The position numbers were made by a program, and so were the translations under genes. DNA of 64,000 nt from Acanthaster planci (lineage: Eukaryota > Echinodermata > Asteroidea > Valvatida > Acanthasteridae), in contig NW_019091440.1 of the NCBI RefSeq assembly GCF_001949145.1, positions 108,643 to 172,642 of the forward strand, written 5' to 3'. Under the pieces are notes generated by a model. That model ran no database searches, had not been told where the DNA came from, and saw only the letters and a program-made list of their open reading frames with translations. This document shows positions 1-12,100 of this stretch, piece after piece. The number at the start of each line of letters is the position of its first letter. The first letter of the stretch is position 1.

Positions 1-148
1 GCCAGTATCTTATGGGGGGCTCCAGCTTTCAGTGGTGTGGTTTTGGGGGGGCAAGCACTGTTCAATATCCATTCCTCCATTTTTTAGTTGGGGGGGCCTG
101 GGGGGCACCAGGAATTTGCCCCCCGACCTTCCCACGGCTACGCCACTG
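1..148. mobile_element. 3' part of a G/C-run hAT-like MITE (inverted copy)
   Basis: The reverse complement of this stretch begins CAGTGGCGTAGCC and carries runs of C/G and the words AAAACCACACCACTGAAAG and CCCATAAGATACTGG. These match the complete element at 29710-29913 in opposite orientation. The rest lies upstream of the window. Bases 149-656 hold nothing else I recognise. Confidence 0.7.
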
Positions 149-656
149 AGCAGAGCTGCATATAGAATAATGGAGTGAATACATCAGGTGCTTAGTAATG
201 TGCATTAAAAGCATCAGTGAGAGTACCAGCGCATGAGCCAACTTGTGTACGTACTCCATTTGTTTGCACTACGCTTCTGCTTCAGGTTATGTCACGCTTC
301 GGTACTCGGTAGAAAGAGTAGTGCTAACTTCAGACTTTGGAACCAAAATGGCTGTTCAGAGTGTGCACATTTTGTTTCCACCATGGCGGCAGTCACATCG
401 CAGTTCTGTCTATATTTGGCTCTGCAATGCCCCCTCCGGAAAAAAATTTGAAAAAAGGGAAAGGAAGGGAAGGCACGAGAAACCGCAAAAGGAGGAAACA
501 AGATGAAAATGACGCTCAAAACTTTTCCGAATTTACCATCTTCGACTGTTATTGATTTATTAGTTTTCACCTAACTCCAGTGTCAATGAATTTGTTGAAA
601 TACCACTCTTAATAAACTTTCTCATCAACTGATTTTGTTCCTGCATTGTTTTGCAG

Positions 657-3129
657 AGGACTGTGAATTTGAGACAGGAATGTGTACCTGGACTCAAGAC
701 CCTAACGATGACTTTGATTGGCTGTGGTCCAGTGGGGACCAGCCGCACGGCACTCAGCCACCAATAGATCACACAACAGAAACCAGTTCAGGTAGATTTT
801 TATTTACGTTGTGATCAGACGTTTGTGAATTTCAATGCTGAGTTGCCCCATGTAAAGTGTAATTTGAAGGGGGTGTTTGTGCATATGTAGCTGAATTCAT
901 GACTGGGTAATTCTAGAAATTACGGGTCCAGTTTTTGTGTCCCTGTCACATCTGACATGTATGATTTTGTAAGTTCAGAATGCATTTTCTATTTTCCAAG
1001 AGTGAATCAATGCAAATTACCTGCCAAACAAATAGTAATAGTTTGAATTAAATTCTAGTGATATTTCCATGTCAGTTAAATAACAAAGGTCAGATGTAAA
1101 GGGACAAAAAAGTCACACTTTTGAACCCCTAATTTCTGGAATTGTCTTACTTCAAGGTGAACAATGTAAGGTATATAAATTGTATCAAAAGTAAATTGTT
1201 GGTTGTGTGAGAATAGCCCTTGTCTCCTTGTAGAAATGATTATAAGTTGGGCCGTCGGGGATAAAAAGCATGTCATGCATTATTACCACCTCTCTGCTGG
1301 CCAAAAGTAAATAAAACTCTAAAACCCGCTCACGCATTGTGGAATTCAAAACAGAAAGCAAATCACGGAAAGATGGGTTTTAGACAATGCTTGTATCAGT
1401 CCAGAAATGACAACTAGTTGGACTGTTGGGTATTAATGAAGATTCGATGCATCATGAATGGATCTTTACTTTTGCCATCCAATAGGAAAATACGCCCTGG
1501 TCACCATGGCGAAGCCACTGACGACAGGCGACAAGGGGCGACTGCTCAGTCCCAAATATGAAGACACGCGGGGCGAGTGCGTGCGCTTCTGGTATCACAT
1601 GTTCGGCAAGAACGTAGGGACCCTGCGCGTCCTGGCCTTTGACCTGCAGACCAACCTGGACAGCCCCGCAGCCTGGGAACAGACTGGTACGTTGCCTTCT
1701 CTCTGTGTCTTTGAGTTTGTTGTTGACATAAACTACCGTGGACCTAAGAAGGAAACAGGTCCACATCTTAATGAAGGCTGTGGGCAAACGTTAAAACGAT
1801 GCCAGGTCCCCATGAGGTTTCCCACTCTTCTTGTTATTTGTTTTAATGGCGCTTTCAGCAACTCAGGCTATTTGCGCCAATAACTGTACGTTTACTCATA
1901 CACTTTATTAATCAGCATCACATTAAGGAGTTAGGAAGAATGTCCAGTTTTAGAGGCAGGGGGAAACCGGAGTACCCGGAGAAAACCTGCGACAGCGAGT
2001 ATGGACTGGAAACCAAATGCACTTAAAGCTTGGGCCAAGCCGGGACTCGAACCCGGGCCTCATTGGTGCAAAGCGAGGAAAGAACTGCCACGCTAACCCA
2101 CTCCTCCTTTCCCACTCTTGGTTCAGAAGCAAAAGACCAATCCACTGAGCCCCACCCATAGTCTCTCAACCAATCACAGCTGTGATCTGTGGCCGGCACG
2201 TGTGTACAAAAATTTGGCATGTGTGCACATGCACGTGACACGCCCAGCTGCAAGCTGCAGTTTTGTATTTAAAAGAAACGGGTGTTAATTGCTTACATGT
2301 GCAGTTGGAGGGGATAAATAACTTGATCGGTCTATTTGTGGATAGGGTTGTTGGGAAACAGATTAAGAGGGACGGTCTTGGCAACCTTGAACAGAAATCC
2401 ACCCAATAAAAGAGTGTCCGCAGTGCAAGGAAGCAAATATTTTCTGAGCTTGAATTCACGTTTGTTCAGAAAGTACCTGTCTTAAATTTGTCTCTGGTGT
2501 GCGGCCTTAAGGTGAGTACATACTTCAGGTGAAATTGCAAAAGCAAAGCGACTTTGATATCACGAAATGCCAAGAGAGAAATTCGCTTGAGTCGAAATGT
2601 TTTCAACGTTCGCAATTTTGCAGCACGAATATTTGACCTAACTTCACAAATTCGCACCCGTGTTTGCTTTTGCACCGAGTTTGAACCACCCGTAAAAAGT
2701 TTGTGAGGGGTTTTGCATGGCAGTCCTTTTTCCAGAAGAGTCTAATTTTGTTCCACGGGGATACAGATAAGTAGACCTTTTTTGCCATCCTTCCATAACA
2801 AAAGCAGTTGCCTGCAAGATGGCTGCCTTGCACAATCTCTATAGAACGTGCATTGACGTAGGCAAGCAGAATTGGTCGTACTTAGTGGCACTTGATTACA
2901 GCAGTTGTTGGAAGTGTGCTAGCATTTTCTCTATCCAGCCTGTATTGCTCAGTCTTCATGTTTGACGTCTCAACAGGCCACCAGGAGAACAAGTGGCGGT
3001 TTGGACAGGCCACAGTCTCGGCCGGCCACCCCTACAAAGTGGTCTTTGAGGCTGAGGTCGGGTCGAACTCCAATGCCGACATAGCCATCGACGACGTGGA
3101 CATCGTCGACGGGAAATGCTCCCGACAAG
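657..3129 (+). CDS. MAM domain 1 (3 exons)
   Basis: Exons are 657-791, 1486-1686 and 2977-3129, all phase 1 to phase 1. The first exon encodes DCEFE, then DDFDW and PPIDHTT; the usual TGP before DHT is replaced by TQPP. The second encodes GKYALVTMA, a GDKGRLLSP stretch and [10 protein letters not shown]. The third encodes [29 protein letters not shown] and the closing GKC. The intron before the WRFGQ strand is phase 1, and there is no intron before VVFE. This pattern (201 and 153 nt exons) is shared only with MAM4. The acceptor of exon 1 is TTTTGCAG. Everything upstream of this exon lies outside the window. Confidence 0.92.
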
Positions 3130-6100
3130 GTGAGAAGACAGGTTGATACGGGATGACCAACAGACAGACCGACAGATAAAAGATTGCCCAGGTGTCTTTC
3201 GAAATTTACCCAAATCCAAACCAGTGTCCAAAAGCAATGGCTATGGCTGAAAAACACACATACCCATGGAAGTCACTTGTTAGTGGCTGTCCTCCACTTC
3301 TCATAAACATGCATGTTAGCCCCAGCTCACCGATACGGACACAAACTACTACTCTGTAGTCAAAGCAAGTGGTGCAATTTTGGTACATACAAATATTTAT
3401 GAAAATGGCATGCAACGGCCCACTCCATTGAGGATCGCATTTACAATCTTTGACCTCGTGTTGTGTCTCATGTCCAACTCAAGCGGCTGTAATTAGAAGT
3501 AACACACATCTATTGAAAGAAGTTGCAGCCACTAAGCAACAGGCGCACATGCTAATTCAGAGGCAGAATTCACATCAGGCCTAAGTAGTCATGTATCAGT
3601 GGATATGTTCTCATAAATACAAGAGCATTCAAATTATCACTGCTTTCTCTCTCTCCAAAAGGTTTCTGTGACTTTGAGGATGATCTATGCGGCTGGAGCA
3701 ATGAGGACTCGCTAGATGATCTGGACTGGCTGCGATCCAAGGGAAGCACTCCAAGCTCCTACACTGGGCCATCAGTAGACCACACCACCAACTCTATATA
3801 TGGTAATGAAATATTTCAGTGACAATGACAATGACAATGACGATGACTGGTTGCAATGTAAGGGAAGCACTCCAAGCTCCTACACTGGGCCATCAGTGGA
3901 CCACACCACCAACTCTATATACGGTAATGAAATATTTCAGTGACAATGACAATGACGATGACTGGTTGCGATCCAAGGGAAGCACTCCAAGCTCCTACAC
4001 TGGGCCATCAGTGGACCACACCACCAACCCTATATATGGTAATGAAATATTTCAGTGACATTGACCATGACAATGACTCTGACTGGCTACAATCAAAGGG
4101 AAGCACTCCCTGCTCCTAAACTGAGCTATCAACTGACCAAACCACCAACTCTATATATGGTATAAGAATGATGTCAGTGATAGGGTCAGTTTACAGTGAC
4201 AGGCTCCTAGCTCCAACATTGGGCCATCAATGGACCACCCCACCAACGCAGTGGAGCGCGTTGCGACACAGTTAAAATGACTGTTACACTGACCATGACT
4301 GTCTGCACCAAAAAAAAAAGCACCCCAAAAGGGAAAAGGTCTCGAAGCTTCTGCACCATGCCATTAGCAGGGAAGTCGCTGATGGACCACACCCCCAAAT
4401 ATGCTTATGGTACTGACATGTCATAGTCACAGTGACATTCACAGGGACTTCGGGAAGCCAAAATGAAGGATAGCCAATACTCTGATGCTAAACTTGATGT
4501 ACGGGGCAGTTCCTTTAATGTCAGTGGTGTTCCATTATTTATTTCAGGCTTGTACGTCTTTGTGGAGATGTCCCATACGCCCATCAACAGCAAGGCCTGG
4601 CTGGTTAGTGAATACCTGAAGGCCACCCAGGGAGCCTGCCTGATCTTCTGGTATCACAAATTGGGCGCACGTGAGTTGGTGCTCTGTTTTTGGGGTTGTT
4701 TTTCTTTTGTGGAGAAACAGGACCTGCCGTGTTTCTAATAGAAAGTCTGAGAATTTGGTGGGCCTGTACGAGATAGCTGTGATATTTTGCCATTGCCAAA
4801 TGGTCAAGTCTTATGACTGCAGTGTAGAACCTCAAACTTTAAGAACGTAGCCTTAGTGTGGTGCAGTAAATTTAATATGTTCGAATTAAATTGGGTTTCA
4901 GGTGCGGTCACATGATAATGGCCCAAGACGATGGAGAGGGATGATACCTAATAATAACACCCTTTTCAGATAAAAGTAAAGAAAAAGACAATAAGCCTGT
5001 AGGCTGATGACAACCTTCATTCTTAATCTTGTACACTTTCTCAGGGGGTCTTCGTTGTTTCCCTTGCTTCAAAAGCATGCTAAAAGCACCAAAATGTAGC
5101 CTCAGCTCTCAGAAAGGCAAAAGAAATTTCCAATTTTTTGGCTCCCCAACCAACAACCACCCCCCCCGGAAAAAATTGATTCTGATTCCGTCCTTGTCCT
5201 GTCCTGGATATTCATGAATACTTCAACATGCAGACCTTCAAATCTCGTAGCGCTAGGCGTGCCAATTAGATCTGGCTTTCAAGCATCTACCAGCAAACCA
5301 TCTGATAGAATCATCTTATCAGACCGAAAATGTTACTGATGTATTGCTCAATTTTGTTGCTTTTGACCGATGGTGCAGACTCGGGTGAGCTGAACGTACA
5401 TTACCTGGATGACGCTGGCTTCACCACCAAGCAGATGACCATCACCGGGGACCAAGGTGACGTCTGGCTGCAGGGACAGCATGACATGTCCAGTGACAAA
5501 GACTTCCGGGTATGGCTGGCCTTACTTTAAGATTGACTTTAACCCCAGCCCCAACTCTAAACCTCATTTTAATCCTAACCCTGCTCTTTACTTAACTTAG
5601 TTGGTCTTATTCACAGGTGAGCCATTTTGAACTTAAAAGCAAAGTTAACGTAGTTACTTTAAAAGCCTGAGAATAAAAATGAAAGCAACAAATAAAAGCT
5701 CATCACAAGATTGTCATTTATGCAGATAAATAATTTGAAATTTACAGTTAATTATTTCAAAAATGTTTTAAACCACATTAAAAAAAAATATAAAAGTGAG
5801 GCATGCAACATGTAATAGTCTGGCATCCCATGCATGTAGCAGATAACAGTGAATAAGATTGATTCTTGGAACATGATTAAAACCAGTCTCCCTGTAAATA
5901 AGGTCTGTAATACCCTAACCTGTCTTTCCTGTGCTAAGTGATTCTGCGAAATTGCAGGCTTCGTCACTTTGCCCGATTTCATCAAGCACGCCAAATACGT
6001 CATTTTGCTGTTTTTAATTAATGCAGGTCGTCTTTGAAGCGGTGTGCAATGGATGGCAGGGCGACATTGCACTTGACGACATTGACATTGAACCGGTATC

Positions 6101-9100
6101 CTGCTTTGCGGGACAAAACCCCTCTACCCCAGCTCCACGTGAGTCTACCTCACCCCAACATCGCCCCCGGGGTCAACATGTACCCCCGCGTCCTTTAACA
6201 TCACACCTAACATTTGTCTGTCATTCATAGGCACTGATATATTACCATCACTGCTCTGCGGGCTCACAACATCTGAACTAAACAACATATAGCCTACAAG
6301 TAGCAGTGTACGGTACAGAAATTCACAGTGAATATGCGTCAAGCGTAACGTAATCGCCTGGGCACCATTGGAGCAAGCGATACGCCTGCACGGTAGACGT
6401 TAATGCACAAGCGCAGTTTGCGCCCCCAGGCACACACACACTTGATACACCTGTGCACACCTCAGCCTGTGCATTAACGTCCACTGCGCAGGCGTATCGC
6501 TTGCTTGATTGGTGCCCTTGGTGATTACACCTTCTTGGCAGAGTTCTCCATCTTGCACCGCTGTGCATTGCTGTAGGATCTTTGATCTGAACATTCCGCA
6601 AGACCATCTCAGCTCCCTGGGGAGTGTACTAGCCTGATGCTGGCATTTCAGACAATGACAGCAAGTACCCATTTACTCCTGGGAGGAGAAAATTAACAAG
6701 CATGGAGTTTGTGTTGACCATCTGACATTTGTTTACAAATAGGAGGGTTTGGTCGCGTAATGCCGCCCTTTAAAAGTTCTGTGCTGTACCGGCGTGTCTA
6801 TTTAAAACAAAGATAGTTCTGAAGTTTTGAACGAGTATTGTTTAGTTTTAAGTCAATTGGGGGCAAAAGATACTTGTCTGGGTCACTTAACAGTTACCTG
6901 TTGGCATGCCATTACTTGACTTGTGGTCTACTGAAATTTGTATTTGCTGATGTCTATCATGTTTCTTTGGGGGCATGATATTGATGGTGAAAACAAAACA
7001 AATACCGCAATTTGTCCCAGAGGACTTTTCCCTGGAAACCAATCCCAAGATGAGGCCACATTTCAGTATGACGACAGAAAAAGGGATGTGTTCCCATCTT
7101 TTCAACACGGTAGATCCTTTTTTGCTTTCTTTCAGCGATGGATTGCACCTTTGAGACCGATCTCTGCGGCTACGACCAGATGAAGGACGATAACTTGGAC
7201 TGGACCAGGCACATTGGCTCCACATCAAGTTCGTACACAGGCCCGTCTCACGACCACACCACTGGCAAAGGTAAACGAAAAATCCCCCCCTCCCAAAGTT
7301 GACTCATGAGTCAATTTATGAAGGTGCACAGTATTCACATTTTGCCAAGATTGTTCTTTTTGAGCAAATTGTACCAAGCAAACATCATCTGTGACTCTGA
7401 GCCAGTTTGGATGGAAGTAAAGGGAAAAAAGGGGTTTGGGCTTTTTATCTACTGTAGTGTTAATGACTCCAGTCATGGGACTTGCACTTGAGTCAGACTT
7501 GAGTCGCTACTTTTGTGATTTGTGACTGGGCCCGTGTATCAATTACCAGCTTTGAATTGTTAGTACTCGACTTGGACGTGCCAAAAATGACTTGTTACTT
7601 GACTTGGCCTTCCTAAATTATGACTCGAGGTCTGAAGCTTTTCATGGTGGAGGCAGCAAGTAAACTAGATACATGTAGGTTTGCAGTAGCACCATGGATA
7701 TATCTCTTTTTGAGTATGTGAGGTTCCACACCCCACTGTCCTCTACACACCAGCTGTCTCATCACTGGACCTTTTGCAGTCTCCTGACGACGGACAGAGC
7801 ATACTGTCCGAAACATTGAGTACCACCGGTTCATTTCAGAACCCCACGTACTCAAAAAGAGATATGTCCATGGTGCTACCGCAAACCTATCTAGTTTAAT
7901 TTTGACTTGTCACCCAAAGAAGCTGCTCGAGGGACCACACAAACCTTTACGTTAGACCTATTAATTCACGCCTTGCATGTAGTAACAAAAATTGACTTAG
8001 GTTTGCCAGAAGAAAATCAGATATAATTTGTTTCGCGGCTTCAACTTACTTCATCAGGTCTGCCCTGCTGATGTGGGGCTTGGGTAAATACGGCCCTCAA
8101 GTTGACACCTTGCCCTGTTTGCTCATGACCACTGGACAGAACAATGTGTGACTTGTCTTGTAGTTTGACAAAGCGACTTCTGAATTCACTCATTTTCGGA
8201 CCAAATGACTCGTGACTTGACCTGGACTTGGGGGGAAAAAAGACTCGCTGCTAGCTCTGTCATTTCTCGAGACTTAGTCAGAAATAGATAACTACTTTCT
8301 TGTGCGAAGCACGGCTCACAAGAAGGATCAATAACCAACCTCTTCCTTGTTTGTGTCGCGCTCTCTTCTAGGATACTACATCTACCTGGAGGCGTCCTTC
8401 CCCCAGACAAAGGGAGACAAGGCACGCATCAACTCCCCCGCCCAGAACCCCACCACAGGCCGCTGCCTACAGTTCTGGTACCACATGTACGGCCCGCACG
8501 TGGACCGGCTCAACGTCTACCTGCGGGACGACCAGCTGAAGGATAGCCTCATCTTCACCAAGTACAGCACGCAGGGGAACCAGTGGCTGCGGGGCCAGAA
8601 GGAGGTCACGTCGGACACGCTGTGGTCGGTGAGGGGAAACGATTCTTGCCATTTCTGTCCCACTCCCCGCCTCAATAGAGAGGAAAGACAATCTGCCCCG
8701 AGTTGATGAAGTGCGCCCTCATGGGCAAAGAAGAAATAGCTTGGTGGGAGGATTTTCCAACGGGGCATGTGCAGTTAGTTCTCTCCACTTGCATGCACTT
8801 GACAGACTTTGGGTTTTTTTTCACCATGCTACAACAGGTGGTCTTTGAAGCCGTGGTAGGAACGTCGTATTACGGGGACATAGCCATCGATGATATCTCA
8901 CTGGATGACAAGCCCTGTGTTGACTTATGTGAGTTGCCTATTAAACGCCAAAAATAAAAACAAAAGGGCAATATGGAAATCTGTTAACAACAATAGGCTG
9001 TGTTTAAAACTATGGCTTGGGCTTTGATTACCTAGTGTGCTTATGGAAGCCATTGGCTAGCGGCTTCCTCCACTGCCAATAGATGTGTGTTTACTGCTGG

Positions 9101-12100
9101 CCACAGCCTCAACTTTTGAACACAGCCTTACTTCCTACCGTAGCTGTAACAGGAAGAAATACGTCATTGGGTGGGGGGGGGTTATTTAATACTAGACATG
9201 GTTTTCAGAAAGCTTTCAGTTTGGGAAAAAAATTGAGGAAGTGTGGCTGGCCATCATTTGACTCATGGGTGTGCTTGTTGCGACCTTGTTTTTATTACAA
9301 CTGCGATGCACATAGCTTTCATTCTGTTCCCCTTCCTGAAAGCTTTTCACAGCCATTTTCACTTTTTAACCATATGATGTTGATGTTGATGCTCTTCTTT
9401 TCCCGCGGGGTGGAATATCGAGGAACAGAGTTGACTCTCTCTGTCACTAACTTTTCTCTTATCGTGCTCACCGTGTCCTTCCAACCGTCCACCTGTGCAT
9501 TCCTTGTAGAAATCTAATATGTCAAGTTAGTTTTTTTCTTTGTTTTGTTGCCCTCAGCCGTCTGCGATTTCGAGATTGATCTCTGTGGCTGGACTCATGA
9601 CTCAACGGCTGACTATGAGTGGCAGCGAGACTTCGGAGGCACGCCCTCAACAGGCACTGGTCCGAGCAAAGACCACTCCACGGGAACCAATGTTGGTGAG
9701 TGGCATGTCCCCGATAGCAGTCTATCTGATACTAGATGTGGCATTTTTTACAAGTAATGCATCTGAGTTATTTCCTCTCAGTTGGAGTCCTGAAGTCACT
9801 AGATTTAACTCCAGACCTCTCTCACGGGGCAGCCATCTTTCTTTTCAACCATTCAAAGCGATGTTACCCTACTGAGACAGGAAGGAAAACTAGTCGGTTT
9901 CCTTTTATCAAAATGTGAAGCTGATGATCGGTTTACAGGGTACAAGACAAACATGGCAGCATTATGACAGAGGTCTAAAGTCTTAATTATTTGGTTCAAT
10001 TCTGAGAAAATCTGTGTCCCAGTCAGCTGGGAGCAATACTGACCAGCCAGGATGAGCCAGCGGGTTGGAAGAAGACTTTACTTTGCTTTTCTCAGACTTA
10101 TGTGTTGTCTGGGTCCTGACAAGACTCCCTTTAACTGTTCCCCAAAGTTTTCGGCAATTCTGTTCAGTGTGGTACATGTAGTTGAGTACTTCACAGGTAC
10201 TTCACAAGTACTTCATAAGTACTTCGCCCATAATCAACATTGCAGATACCTTGGTCTCAGGTTAAACCAAACTCTATTCATCTGAATGCATTCCTTTGTC
10301 AGCATTCCTAGCTTTTAGCTTTGAAAGTACTTTTGAAGGGTCTCATGGAAACTTGTGTGTAGTAGTTCATTACTCATAAGAATAAGTCATTTGACATTTC
10401 CATTGGTAGAATACCAGTGCTGTATTTGCACAGGTTGCAGGTTCACGACCCACCCTTGTCAATTCCTAGGTAATTTTTGACATTTAGTGATGCACCAAGC
10501 GAGTTCCCCCTATGATTTACCTCATGAGAGCCTGTATCCTTCCCCCCCGTCAGGTTACTATGTCTACCTGGAGACGTCCGTCCCCCACCAGCAAGGCGAC
10601 AAAGCCCGACTCCTCAGCCCCGTTTTCGACGACACATACGGGGAGTGCCTGCACCTGTGGTACCACATGTACGGCAGCGACATTGGACAGTTCAACGTCT
10701 ACGGCTACGACACGGTCACCAACGTCAAGTCCAAGGCACTGTTTAGCCTCTCGGGTAAGCGGTGGGCAGAGAGCAACTGTATATGGAGTCTGACTTGCAT
10801 GTTTATTAAGATTGATGAGTAAACAGTGGAAAGTATCACCGTCGGTGTAATTTTTTGTCTTTTGTTTTGCAGGCAACCAAGGGAACGAGTGGCGCTTCAC
10901 CCAGATCACCTTCAACGCCCCCCACGACTACCAGATCATCATTGAAGGGGTCAGGGGCAAGTACTGGCAGGGGGACATTGCCATCGATGACGTCCTTCTC
11001 ACCACTGGAGCCTGTCCTCGAGCAGGTTAGCTGAAAATGCAGAACATCATCCTTTGTCACCGTCCCGGGAGTGTGAATGAGGGATTTGTATCCCTGCTTT
11101 GTATCTTTTGAAGTGAAGGGAAGCTGTGCTTAAACGTTGCTCCTCACCTTCAAATTGCATCTCTATAATATTTTCTCAAAGTACTTGGTGCTAGCCTTAA
11201 AACCTCATAATAATTACAGGGTTCTCACAACTTGTTGAAAATGTGGAAAGTCGTTGAACTTTATTTTCAATTTCCAGTTCTGGAAAAGTCACTGGAATAT
11301 TTAGCAAATATAATACAAATCAAGGAATTTTGTTAAAAACCAACTTGCTTTTCAAAGTTTAGATCTGACTTTGATACGAAGCAAATGACGGCCTTTACGT
11401 GGATTGGTGATTATTTGTCACAGAACAAGTTGTACAGTTTTCACTTGAGTTTGTGTTCTCATGAATTAGGTCAAAGGTTTTCACTTAGTTTGGTCACGGA
11501 AAAGGGGTGGAACTATGGGTGGTCCTAAACTTAACAGTCATTTGCAAAAGTTTATCACCACCTGTACAAAATTACAAAATACATTAACCTGAAGAAAAAC
11601 CAAACTTAAACCAATTAATCCATGGCAACTTATGTTTGTTTTCAATGTGTGAGCTTAGTATCTTGGTCAAGCAACTATTTGACGACATCTCCATGATTTG
11701 AAATGTTAAAAGGCTAATATTCAGTGCGCCCTCCTTTATTTCTGATTATCTTAACAGACTGGCGTTTATTACCCATGCTGCCTTACACACAAAATGTCAT
11801 ACAAGACCTGCCTTTGCAAAAAATTTCATTCAAATGGGTATATAGCACTTCACTGATGTTATGCACCACTGTAAAATCATGTTAAGTAACCATTCAATGA
11901 GACAATATAATTCAGGCCCTGTGACAGAAATAGCAATACAATTCCAGGTGGTCTGGAACTTTTACAAATGACTGTAAGGTGCAAGAACCCTGCATTTAGA
12001 ATTACTTGTTCCTCAGTGCTTCTCTGTTCACGCTTTGATCTATGACCCCCTCAGGGTTCTGTGACTTTGAGCGTGACATGTGCGGCTGGACCAATGCTGA

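Noticed and set aside
3820-4038. Copies 2 and 3 of the MAM2 exon as alternative exons
   Set aside because: With the acceptors at 3819 and 3940 the lengths (104 and 98 nt) do not restore the frame singly or together, and the reading frame from the upstream donor is not the MAM frame.
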